Positions 1 through 10,679 of a stretch of 64,000 nt of DNA are shown here, piece after piece (position 1 is the stretch's first letter; each line of letters starts with the position of its first letter). The DNA is from Tetracentron sinense. Lineage: Eukaryota > Streptophyta > Magnoliopsida > Trochodendrales > Trochodendraceae. Both the position numbers and the translations under genes were made by a program. The stretch covers positions 16,458,041 to 16,522,040 of the forward strand of contig CM026562.1 of assembly GCA_015143295.1 (NCBI GenBank). Direction: 5' to 3'. The notes under the pieces were generated by a model, which saw only the letters and a program-made list of their open reading frames with translations, made no database searches and had not been told where the DNA came from.

Positions 1-64
1 CTTGGGATTCGATGTATGCCCCCCAAGAACTGTGTTTCTAAAATTAAAAAGAGGCATACTTACA
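1..64 (+). repeat. 3' end of the 5' LTR of copia-type copy 1
   Basis: These bases match the last 64 of the LTR at 47815-50012 and end in the canonical CA, directly before the primer-binding site. Confidence 0.9.
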
Positions 65-65
65 G

Positions 66-77
66 TGGTATCAGAGC
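66..77 (+). promoter_or_regulatory. Primer-binding site (initiator tRNA-Met)
   Basis: TGGTATCAGAGC lies one base after the LTR end. It is the standard plant retrotransposon primer-binding site, complementary to the 3' end of initiator tRNA-Met. Confidence 0.9.
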
Positions 78-1521
78 CTTGGCTATGCTTCTCTTTGATT
101 TTTGAGTTTAATCAAGATTTATATCAAGATTACCTCCCCAATGAATTTTGGTAGCCCTAATGAATCAATCTTCTAGATTCTTGATTATTGGATAATCATT
201 ATTAGGCTTAAGGGATCCCCCTCTAGTTATTGAGGGAGTAAAAAAGCCCTTAGAAATTAGTGTGATACTAATTTCAGTTTTGGATGATTTCATAACCTCT
301 CTTAATTCTATTAGGGATAGGTATATAGAGATATAAATTTGGTTAAAGCCTTTTAAGGATTTAGAGATCCTTTTAGTATATTAAAATTAAATTGTTTAAT
401 TTATTTTAGAGAGCCCAGAGCAAGTTTTCCCTTTGATATATACCACTTAAATACCCATTGATATTTTGGCTAGCAAATATAGATGGGATTTTATTTATTA
501 AATGTTAATTAATAAATCCCATGGTGTTGGACACCCTTGCTTAAGTTTTCTTGGAGATTAAAGCTTATTTCGATTAAAAGGGATTCATGGATTTTCGGAT
601 TTGTATTTGATTAGAAGGATCGATACAGTTTCGGTATTTTGGCCATAACTTTGTGACCGTAAGTTTGATTTTGGTCCGTCAGTACATTGTTTCGAAGCCG
701 TCGAAAAGCTCTACAACTTTTGTGAAGAAATTTTTTCCAGAATCAATCGTTTTGAGGGTCAAAACTTGAGTCGAAAATCTAAAGCGGGAAAATGAGTTTT
801 CTAGATTAATTTTACAAGAGGCTTTCAAATTTTTCCTAAAATCCATTATTTGATTTAGGAGCATGAGATGTTATTAAATTGTTTAATGGGCTATCAATTA
901 ATCAAATAGTTTAATTATTTGATTTGAGAGCACGGGCTGAGATTTAATTAAATTGTTTAATTATCTACTCGAGTCGACGGGCTATCATTTAATTAAATGT
1001 TAATTATGATATCTTTTATGGTTCCCTAAAAACTTAATGGGAATAATACCATAATTATTGTAGTTGATTTGGATCAATTACATGTGCTCAGAATTATCGG
1101 TTACATAGTATTTATAAGTTTTTATTTGATTAATAGTTAATCAAGTAATTACATAAATGCCATTGGTTGAGATACAGGGTTTTATCTCAAGTGAATTTTA
1201 ATTGATAGAGATCAATTATGTCGCGACCCAAAATACCCCCTAGGAGTTAAGGGTACCTTGACTCGTGACCGCCGTATCATACCTCCAGTATGACACATAA
1301 GGCACACGTGGAAACCTGTCAGAGTACCTGAATATACATAGCGGAAACGAAATACAATGCACAGCGGAAAATAAAATACTAAACATAGCGGAAGTAAAAA
1401 GAATACTCCTATCACTTGGCTCAAGTAAGAACCAACAAGTATACATGTGTGAGAAACCCAAAAGTGGAGTGGACAAACCCCACACTCACATAACAAAAGA
1501 CACAAGTTCTAAGTCGGTCGA

Positions 1522-1662
1522 TCAACAGAAATCGAAGTCACGACTCCTATCTAAAGCACCATCATCATGATAGTGATCCATGGAAGGCTCCGGGTCACGG
1601 TACTCTTCCTCAACCCAAGGTTCTTCGCCACACAAATCGAATGGAACCCGAGCACCTGCCGA
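1522..1662 (-). CDS. Conserved LTR mini-ORF, copy without ATG
   Basis: This open frame of 46 codons contains PWVEEEY and ends RDFDFC then stop, matching the mini-ORFs of the other LTRs in frame and position. Here the codon at the usual MSAG start is a stop, TGA TCG GCA GGT, so this copy lacks the ATG. It would need an upstream exon or another start, or it is inactive. The function is unknown. Evidence for coding is comparative (see findings). Confidence 0.45.
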   Translation of the reverse strand, partial: SAGARVPFDLCGEEPWVEEEYRDPEPSMDHYHDDGALDRSRDFDFC

Positions 1663-2610
1663 TCATAACAATATCGACTGAGCATGGAATACTCAGTGTA
1701 TACAAACTAATAACAATAAAGCAGTTAGGCATGGAGCATACGAGACATGGAGAATGAAATCCGTAAAATCCTTAAAGTATGGAAACCGTGAAAACACGTG
1801 TGAGATAATATTCGAAACAAAAACTGTAACCGTGTGAGTCAATCGATAATCATAGCCTTATGAGTTCTTGTGAGTTCATGGAGTTACTTAGAGTCATTGT
1901 GATCCGTGGAGACATAGAGCATAGAGCAATACCGTAGAGCATTTCCATAGAGCATAACCTTAGAGATCTTAGAGCATTTTATTGTGATCCGTGGAGCTTG
2001 TGAGACGATCTTAGAGCATGATCATAGAGTTTCCTTGTGAGCATGGTATGATCCTTAGAGCTTGTGAAACGATCTTAGAGAAATCATAGAGTTACTTAGA
2101 ATCATTCATTATTCGTCTTTTCGTGAAAACCTTTGTTTGCACCTTAAGAAATCCATGGAAACCATCGGTTCATGCGAGACATGCGAGCATATGCACTTAA
2201 TAAGAGAAATCATCATATTTAAGCATAGAATCCCTTAGAGGTATTTTATCAAACACTTAGAGTGCATCATAATAGTAATCCTTCATCCAAGTATATAATC
2301 ACACCTTTTCATACATAGAATCAATACATATAGATAGGGCATATATAAGAAGAATCATATCTAGTAACTAATAGGATTGCAAGATTGTAGTAGAGTGTAT
2401 CTACCTTGGTGAAATCAAAGATTTTGATTCCCAAAGGCTTGAACAAGCAATAACCTTGTGTTCTTGGTTGAGAATCACCAAGGGAAGTGGAAGAACCTTG
2501 ATCTTCCACAAGCTTGATCAACAAGTAGTTCCTCTCCTTCTTCTCTCTCTCAAAATCTCCTAAGGTAGGGCACAGAGGGTTTCTGAAACCCTAAGGCACG
2601 AACTCAGCCT

Positions 2611-2617
2611 ATTTATA
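2611..2617 (-). promoter_or_regulatory. TATA box of the solo LTR
   Basis: On the minus strand the context reads CCTATAAATAGG. It lies just downstream of the palindromic array and upstream of an ATG-free leader, as expected for an LTR promoter. Confidence 0.6.
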
Positions 2618-2664
2618 GGCAAGGGGTGGTGTTTAAAGTCTTAAACACCCTTAATGAAGAAAAA

Positions 2665-2865
2665 CTGCGTGTGACCGATCGATCGATGCTATGGACCGAG
2701 CGATCGGAGGCTTACCGATCGATCGGTGTTATGACCGAGAGATCGGTCAAAAACACCCTCTCTGGAATTTTTCCCCATACAAAAAAGTTAACCGTGCGAT
2801 AGCCATCGAGCGATCGGTAGTGGACCGATCGATCGCAGGTAATGACCGAGCGATCGGTCGACCCC
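2665..2865 (-). repeat. Palindromic motif array in LTR U3 (ACCGATCGATCGGT class)
   Basis: At least six exact or near copies of the self-complementary motif ACCGATCGATCGGT and variants such as ACCGAGCGATCGGT lie about 20-40 bp apart, upstream of the LTR TATA box. The same class occurs at 19195-19385, 31790-31985 and 42955-43145. Confidence 0.8.
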
Positions 2866-5800
2866 TGTTTTGCTGAAAAACCTTGTTTACACCACTCGAA
2901 TCTTCCCCAATGCACTTCCAACACTCTTTTATGCTTTCAACACATTCCCTAAGGACATATAGACCCATTGGAACATATACGCCATAATTCCAAACACCTA
3001 TATTAACATAAGACTCATAAGTGTACAAAACCACACTTGGGCACTATTCACACACTATTCATTCTTAGTGAAATGAAATTTCGGGGCTCAACAAATTATT
3101 TTATGAACATTTAATACTATTGTTTAGAGTATTATTTTATTTAATTGTTAAATCAAATAATCCCTAAAGTAGTTAGCCATTATGGAAAATTTTGAATTCA
3201 CCTATTATTGATTTTGAATTTATTTTTGGAATCAATATAAGGTGATATTAAAAAATTAGCAATTTGCTGATTTTTATTTTGGTCTTTTAATAGTTATTAG
3301 ATCAAAATAATATTGAAGGGATTAGATCCCTAGCCTAGCCGAATTTAATATGGTGTTTTCTATTTGTTTATCAATTGGGGAATGTGAGGATGAATTTTAG
3401 GGTTAGATTAAATTTTAGATAAATTGTTTCTCTTAATGATTTTCCAAGCATTAAAGGAAATTTTTTTTCTTTTAATGATGATCTAAAAGCCCTAAGAATT
3501 CATTCTTGTCATTCTTGTTTTTTTTGCTTTAGGGTTTTTCTATTAAATGTTAATAGAGACCTTAACCATATAGGAAAGAGTTTCCCTAAGGTTAACAAAA
3601 CTCTTGTTGAGGTTATGAACTTTCTAAGTAATTTGTCATGCCATGTTATTATTCATAGTTGATGAATTGTTAATATATATTCTTATTGAATAGTGGATGG
3701 GTTCTATGATCATGCCTTCTTCTTCTCTCTCTATTCTCTTCTCTTTGTTCTTATGAGTTGTACTCCCCTTGAGCACCCTATTTTGGGTGGTTTCTCAAGG
3801 TTTCTTATTTTGAATATGATGTAATCTTAGTATTAGGAGTTGCTGGTTTTTCTCTATAGAGAAATTATATTGAAGATCGAAGATGATGGTGATCGCATGG
3901 AGAATAAATTTTAGAAGGCGTTCTACAAGAGTAGTTGTAGGATTTCTAAGATAGCATGATCATATGGACCCATTGTGCGGCTATATTATGTATTTCATGT
4001 GATGATTTGTTATAGCTTTTAGTTGCTTAGAAAAGTCCATAACCCTTGTGATAATCTGATTATCGTTTTTTGTGCAAATTTTGGATAATTGGAACAAACC
4101 CCACAATATGTGTCTTGTTGAAACATAAAAAGTTTGTGTTTAAATAAAACACATTATTATAGCCCTTTTGGACATGATGCATGTAGTCCATGTTGAAATT
4201 TTTACATGGAATATGTTACTTGCATGATTATAAGATAATTGTGCCTTAATTGGCATAGATGTAAGCTAACAATATTCACGATTATGGGAAGTACTTGATT
4301 GACACTTATAGATCCTAGTAGAGGTCTTAGAGAGTTGTTTAAAGACTTCCATAATTTTTTAGACATAGGGTTGGTGAATCCTAATGTGCTAAAAATTAAT
4401 TCGTAGAGAATTAAAGGGTAACATAGTCCATTTTAACTTATGGGCTTTAGTGATGCACATGGACACTTTATAATTGTTATTTTGGGCCCATGGTGCTTGG
4501 TATAACCAATGGTCCATCATATGGATGAATGAACCATTTAAAGCCCACTGATGTTAAAATGACCTTTGTACCATTGGATTAGATCCATTAAGATTTCTGG
4601 GGCCAGTGAGAGTTCATTGGAATTAGTTTGATCTAATTAAACAGAAATTTGATTTATTATCATGTGATGATATTTGTATATTGTTCTATACATGTGATAC
4701 AATGATAAATATTGTGAATGTTTTTTATATATGCATTAGATGTATAATTTGTTCATGATATTCTGTTTTTCCTCAAGAAAAATATTGAGTTAAATGGGCT
4801 AATCTATCCTACGGGATAATGTTGCCCTATGGCCTTCTATTATCAATAAGACTAGGAATTAATTAGCCTGAGTCTTGTCTTTCCAAAAGGTATTAACATA
4901 ATTCAGTCTGAATTAAACTCCTAGAGCCTTATTTCTATAGTAGATAGGTTTGTGTATGGCCTGATAGGGAGTGTCAACTAAAATGGGGGCACAGCCCTAC
5001 TTGTTCATATGACGAACCAGAATGATGGGTTTCACTTAACCAAGGAACATGACGGCTGAAACAGTGACAGTCATGTTGTCCTTGTAGGTCGCAAGAGAAT
5101 TGGTAATCACTGATTTACATAAGGAGTTATGCATGAGATGCTCAGTGATGGATAGTTACTATCCACCTTGTAGTGCATGTGTGGTACTATCCTAAAATGG
5201 AAGATTCATGTGAATTATAAGGCACCCAATGCTCATCAGAAATATGAAGTAACATATTTCCTAATTTTATAGATTGAGGGGTCTATGAAATTTGATTGAA
5301 TGATGAGCAATATCATCAAAGATTGAAAGCCCTGATCTAATGATATTATAATGTGTGAAATATTATGATGTATGTTTTATTGTCATGTCATTCTATAACC
5401 ACTTCATCAAGACTTTAATGAGAATCTCTTGACCAATTCAAAGTGTTTGGAATGGAAAAGAAATCTCAAGTTTGTGCTTACTATCTATAGAATTGCCCAA
5501 GTTCTCACTACTAATGTTAAATCTCATTTGAGATGTTTACTGAATATAATAGGGCTGCTAGGCAGCTTACTATATAAAATGACAAGTAGACACCAAGTTG
5601 ACTAGGGAAACCCAGTCACAAAAAAAAAAAATGATAGAGATCATTGGATTCATAAATCTCAATTCTTGGTACTGAGATAAATTGAGATAAATTTATGTGA
5701 TTAGAGGATATGATCCTCGACAAACCCCGGAGTCTTTTAATATGGTTATGTTGAACAAGTAGGAAATCAGATTGTCTGAAATCCCACATGTTGCATATGG

Positions 5801-6099
5801 CTAAGAACCTTTGAAGAGTTCAATACTACTTGCAAAGATGTTCAAAAGAATTGGATTTTCCAAATCCCGAGCATTTATACAAAGGAAAGAAAACCAAGAT
5901 TTTCATTCGGAAAGGTATTCTAGTAGTATAAGGATTGTGCTTCATGGTGAAGTAATTGGTCATTGGATACAGGACAAACCTTTGGAAGAATTATTCAGCT
6001 TATATACTCATCAAGTCCAACTTAATTGTTAGAACATCCAGCTCCTAATGCTTGGTATAATCTTGCATAAGTGCAATAGTTGCATGTTTGTTAAGGAGA

Positions 6100-7022
6100 A
6101 TGAGAAATCTGAGTGGATAAAACTTCTACTTGGGAATGGGACAAAAGTTTGATTATCGTAACCATATGAATCTTCCATTAAGAGGTGGCTAACTTTATTT
6201 CACCTTCTTTCAAAAGTTCAAGGAATTCCGCACTGAAATAAAGAAACAGATAGGTAAGTCTTCCATGATTGAGAAGAGTACCTCTTAATAGAAATTTCAT
6301 AATTTACTCTCATTACATCTTGTCTCAGATAATTCCCAGAACAAACCATAGCATGATGGTGTTGTTAAATCAAATTATATTGGATATGATTTGATAGGAG
6401 ATGAGCTTGGGATTCGCATTAGAGACATTTAGTCTCTATTCCTGGATAACAAAATATATTTGTAAACAAGAATACAAGTTTCCTAGTAGAGAAACTGAAT
6501 CTAGAATTGTTCTAGAAGCGGAAGCCCAATAGACCAATAACTATGAGAATTGATAGAGATCAACTCTCTACTCTCACTATACCTAAATAGTACACTAGAA
6601 CCCACAGGTCCCAGAATCTGTAGATGGACTAACTTTTATTCTGATGAAGTAATCAAACTGTTTGATTTTCATCTAAGAATAAAAGTATCATTTGTGTGCA
6701 AATTGGTTAGTGGGAGCATAATTACTTTCCTGGCTCTATGCAGAGATAATATTCTTTTCATTGTGAATGAAGTACGAATATTATTCTTCTCTTAGATTTG
6801 ATCTAGCAATTATGCAATGAAGGACAATAACTTTGACAATATGTTTTCTTAGTCCTAAATGGTTTAGAGACAAAAGGAAAATGGTATTGTTATTCTCCCA
6901 ATAACAATCATGTTATTGTGCAAGTAAGATTTCAAGAAAAGAGTTTCGACCTTTATGGGATGGAATCTGTTTCTCTTAGATATATGATATCATGAGAAAG
7001 TATACTTGTACTAGACCGGATA
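6100..7022 (+). pseudogene. Decayed copia pol relic (integrase, RT, RNase H side)
   Basis: Around 6206-6256 the translation gives F-KFKEFRTEIKKQIGKS, matching the copia integrase core. The frame at 6550-6795 matches copia reverse transcriptase: DEVIKLFDF, then VCKLVSGS, then LCRDNILFIVNEV, where the catalytic YVDD has become CRDN. Short frames further on resemble the MKDLGEA and CTRPDI blocks. The relic is cut by the CACTA insertion at 7022. The loss of the catalytic aspartate pair and the many stops rule out function. Assignment to Ty1/copia rests on these motifs and their order, integrase before RT. Confidence 0.75.
7020..7022. repeat. Left target site duplication of the CACTA element (ATA)
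   Basis: The 3-bp size is typical of CACTA elements. The intact site in copia-type copy 2 reads ccggatatttatc. The right-hand copy is not in view. Confidence 0.6.
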
Positions 7023-7054
7023 CACTACAAAAATATAGGCCTTTAGTGGCAATT

Positions 7055-7310
7055 TTTTAACGGCGTTTAACAAAAATGCCTTGAAAGGCGGTCAACCACG
7101 ACGTTTCTATAGAAATGCCGCCGATTACATGGCGGGAAGACTTTATCACAGCGTTTTTTAAAAAATGCCGTAGTTGGGGGACTCTATCACGGCGTTTTTT
7201 TAAAATATGCCGTAATTGGGGGACTCTATCACGGTGTTTTTTAAAAAACTGCCGCGGAAGACAGGCCTTTCACGGCACTTTTTTAAAATGCCGGGAAAGG
7301 CCCTGTATTT
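7055..7310 (+). repeat. CACTA subterminal repeats
   Basis: Five to six imperfect copies of a unit like tcacGGCGTTTTTTaaaaAATGCCGtagttgggggactcta occur. Each unit is itself an inverted repeat (GGCG/CGCC with T- and A-runs). Such arrays next to CACTA termini are the known binding region for the element's own DNA-binding protein. Confidence 0.75.
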
Positions 7311-7315
7311 CCCAA

Positions 7316-10300
7316 TTTAGTGCCCGACCCATCCCCACTGATATTTCCCTCCACATTTTCTCTCCCTTTCCCTCCACTGCTCTCTGCTCCGGCTCCTAGC
7401 TCCCAGCTCCGGCCACCTTCTCCGGCTGCCTTGCTCCTCCCGCGGCTCCCCTGCTTCGCATCCGGCTCTGGCTCCGGCTCCCCTGCGCTGCCCCTGCCTT
7501 GGCACCGGCACATTAAGGTGATTATTTCTCTCTCGCTTGTCTCTCTCTTGCTCTCGCTTGTATCTCTCCTCCTTCCCCAACGCACAGCCACGTTGGGTTG
7601 TCTTGGGGACGAATTGAAGGTTTTGTTGCAGGGTTCTCATAACCCTAATTTACAAGGTCTCAAGAACACCCTTCTCATAACCCTAATGATTTTGTTGAAG
7701 TTAAACCTCCTGAACTACTTATATGATGGATAATGGCAGAGTATTGATTAATATATTGAGGGGTTGCCGTTTTATCCTTATCTTGCTTTTTGGTATTGAT
7801 TATTACAATATGTTTTTTCAGATCTTTACTCACAATAATAAGGATTTCTTAGTGGTTTTCTTTCTGTTTTTGTGTTGTATATTTCTAAAGGAAACATCAG
7901 CATCTGATCTTGATTCGTATATCCTAGTTTTACTGGTTTTTTTTTTTAATTTTGATGAACCATTTTGTATGCACAGAAAGATTTGGAGGTTGCAGCAGAA
8001 GTCTCAGATTCTCCAGAGCGAAGTTAGAGGAAGAAATCATCGGTTCAGGTTTTTTTTTTTGTTAAACCGTTTTGTATTGTGTTTTTTTACTGTCGTTGTG
8101 CTTGTTTGATTCATCAAGGATGGCGGTTCTGTGGTTACAGATTTGGTCAAATAGTTTTATGGTTTTTGTATGGTTTTCTGTCAAGGTCATATGTCTTTGA
8201 AACTTCAAATGAGTGCGATTTTTGAAGCAAGTTATACGTGACTGAGTTAAATTCGCTTTCTGTGAAGCATGAACAATGTGTCAATAATGAAAGATTCTAT
8301 TGATGCAATATTGTTCACCAAACACACCTTGGTTTTCCATGGCTTTTGGCAACATATAGTCTATTTCATTCCTCGAGTCACTATTAATGCAATATTCTTC
8401 ATCAACCACACCTTGGTTTTCCATGGCTATACTTGCTTGGGAAGTTACATTTATCAGTTTCTGATGGAAGAGATTTGAAAACGGAGTATGCCGATAATGA
8501 AGATTGGCTGCTCTAAGTTTGTTTATCTCACTGTTTACCTTTCAAGATATTAATTTTGAAAATGGGTCATAGAAGTTGTTTCTATTAATTTTCGTGGTTT
8601 TAATTCAGAATCTACTACACAATACTTTAGTTATCTAAGTTTACCAATTAAATATTCATTTGTTTGACACATTTAAATTTTGAGAGATTAAATGATATTT
8701 CTGCAATCCTTTATTTTTAGCTATATATCTTCCTTTATATATGTCAAATTAAATATTTGATTGATTATCCGTGTCCAGGTTTATTAAGCTTTTAGGGCCT
8801 CCACCAGCTTTTAGGGCCTCCTTTGTTGTTTTACCTGGGACGAAATGTGATGGGTAACCTTAGATTTTTTGTTTTCTAAAGATAATTCATTGTTGATATT
8901 TTTAGGCGATGTTGATTTGCTCGTCGTTTAATTTTAATTAATTGATATTTTTACCTATTAATTCAATTATAGTTTGTGTTCGTCTTCTGAATTGAGTACC
9001 ACTAGTATTGACTCGCTTGCCTAGGCTATATGTTAAATTTATTGTTGCTTAACATACTCAAACTCTAAAAGTCAGTCCTTATTGCTGTTGTGGTCTGAAT
9101 TAGAATCATTTTCTTATAGCTGTGAGATGTCACAGTGAATGTAACCTTCACACCCTTCATGTAGAAGTAGAACTAAGAAGGTGATATTTGATGAAATATT
9201 ATTTAATCGGTGAGCTAATGGTTATTTGATTGATGCTATATCCTTGGACTTATGTTCTCATCTATGTAGCTAGCATTGACTCGCTTATCAAATATCCTTG
9301 CTCAAGCAGAGCAGGTATTCCTAATTTATGAACTCATTCTTTTTTATGATCTCATTCTTTTTTATGAATTTCTTAACTGTCTTAGTTTCTGCCTGGTACC
9401 TCTAATGATCTTTATGGAATGTGGCAATATGAGAAGTTAATCTGTTATGAAAAAGGTTTTACATTATACTATATTGATATACTATCTCATCCATGTGCAT
9501 GAGTGTTGAATGAACTGGGTTTGATTAATTGAATGGTATTGATCTAAGACTACTGCTTGCTTGGGTGTTTAGAGAGTTGTGAGTTTGTAAAAGGTACAGG
9601 GGCAGCAGGTATATATATACTAACAAGCATGCTTTCAATGTTTTGTCATGGTGGACCGTTGTTGTGTCTTTTCTTTTTTTAGCATTAGTATTGATGTTCT
9701 TAAAATGAAAATAAACATAGAGTTATTATATTTAAATTGGAAGTTATCTTTTTATCTACCTCCATCTATTTTGTTGTTCAGCGTAAATGGGTCTAAAACT
9801 TCCATGTTTGGGTAAGGTTTAGCTAAACAGGGAAGAGATCCTTTTATTTCTTTTGATGCATGTTGTGCTTTCTAGGTACGAAGTCGTGATAACGGCATGA
9901 TACATGTCATCACACCATTGGGCTGCATAATTGTTACCACAGGTTATGTTTATAAGAAACTTAGGGGCTTGTGGTCTATGTTAAATGTTTAAACTGCTAA
10001 TTAAAAGTGTTTATTTACTAAGTATTGACTGTGTTGGCTTAAGTTCATACTCATGCATGCATTAAACCTTAGATCTCCCGTTCAAGAATCATTGTGTGAC
10101 AAGTGCATTTCTTGTATCACCTATTTGGACGGATTAGTTGTAAACTATGTCGTTTAGTTCTCTTGCGGGGCTAAATGCTGGTTAACAACTTTTCGGTCTT
10201 GTTTGTGATAAAATGTATTTGTCTGTATATGATTCTTGAATTGTCCGGTTGGACAGTTTGGGAATGCATAATCTCCAGTGTAGTCAGTTGCTCATGGTTG

Positions 10301-10679
10301 GTCCAAATTGAGGAAAATTTTGTCAGTCGTTTCTCTTGTTCTCTGGGTACATACTTAGACAATGTGGCATGCATGCTTGCCCCTAGTCTAAGTTGTGTAC
10401 TTAGAGAACCATAGAGAAATGCTGCCAAAATTTCCTTGAAATGGAACAAAACACTTGAGCTATTGACTTCTGGGGATTATGCATTCCTGAATGGGATAGG
10501 AACACCCCACCCGTTAGAAGAAGAGTTGATGATGATAGGAAGCATGCATGCATATATATGATTGTGTAGATGGTCAAGTAATTGACACATGTTTTATTAA
10601 AACTTACTGATGTGATAAACTTTTGTTATTTCTCAGAATAACAAACGAAGACGGACTTATAAATCTAATCTTATAACTC
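7316..10679 (+). other. CACTA 5' region, no convincing gene
   Basis: At 7320-7520 there is a C-rich, pyrimidine-rich stretch with proline/serine-rich frames on one strand and arginine-rich frames on the other, typical of compositional bias. It may be a 5' untranslated exon or a captured fragment; GT- and AG-like sites are present but I cannot prove splicing. From 7740 to 10600 the sequence is AT-rich with only short frames. A 35-base segment at 9596-9630 nearly repeats 16573-16606, the end of an exon in the partner gene. Confidence 0.5.

Larger units (their letters stand above)
1219..3093 (-). mobile_element. Solo LTR of a Ty3/gypsy element (minus), TSD AATTA
   Basis: The 1875-bp insertion starts TGTCGCGACC and ends GGGCTCAACA, and is flanked by AATTA at 1214-1218 and 3094-3098. 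Copy 2 of the host element lacks it. No PBS or coding region is present, so it is a solo LTR left by LTR-LTR recombination. On the minus strand it holds, in order: a palindromic motif array (about 2865-2665), a TATA-like TATAAAT (2617-2611), a leader with no ATG, a donor-like AAG|GTAGATAC near 2400, degenerate short repeats (about 2090-1860), the conserved stem-loop near 1675-1695 and the mini-ORF. The terminal block with CCCCCTAGGAGTTAA is shared with the other LTRs of this window. Confidence 0.9.
78..6099 (+). other. Copia-type internal region without readable genes
   Basis: Outside the nested solo LTR this stretch is AT-rich and matches 50026-54150 of copy 2. Reading frames are short and shared with copy 2, stops included, so they are decayed sequence and not genes. 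A block at about 600-715 resembles, in reverse orientation, the conserved upstream box of the gypsy LTRs (see findings). I see no further structure apart from AT-rich spacer. Confidence 0.7.
1..7022 (+). mobile_element. Ty1/copia-type non-autonomous element, copy 1 (incomplete)
   Basis: Base 1 corresponds to position 49949 of the complete copy at 47815-57540, so the window starts 64 bases before the end of the 5' LTR. The internal region follows copy 2 nearly base for base, apart from small indels such as an extra short segment near 121-131. It is split by a solo LTR at 1219-3093 and cut at 7022 by a CACTA element. Copy 2 continues uninterrupted across the same point (tagaccggata|tttatcac near 55072-55085), which proves the insertion. 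No full gag or pol frame exists. Relics of integrase and reverse transcriptase lie at 6100-7022. Because the element is cut at the window edge, its left TSD cannot be checked. Confidence 0.9.

Noticed and set aside
679-864. 61-codon frame on the minus strand, repeated at 50615-50800
   Set aside because: Conserved only because both copies of the copia-type element are nearly identical. No family likeness.
1-7022. Segmental duplication of the left end with 49949-55080
   Set aside because: The match is bounded by LTR structure, the flanks differ, and copy 2 has its own target duplication. Two transposon insertions explain it.
7320-7733. Proline/serine-rich 137-codon frame and arginine-rich frames on the other strand
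   Set aside because: Open in several frames because of C-rich composition. There is no domain, and it lies in the CACTA 5' region.
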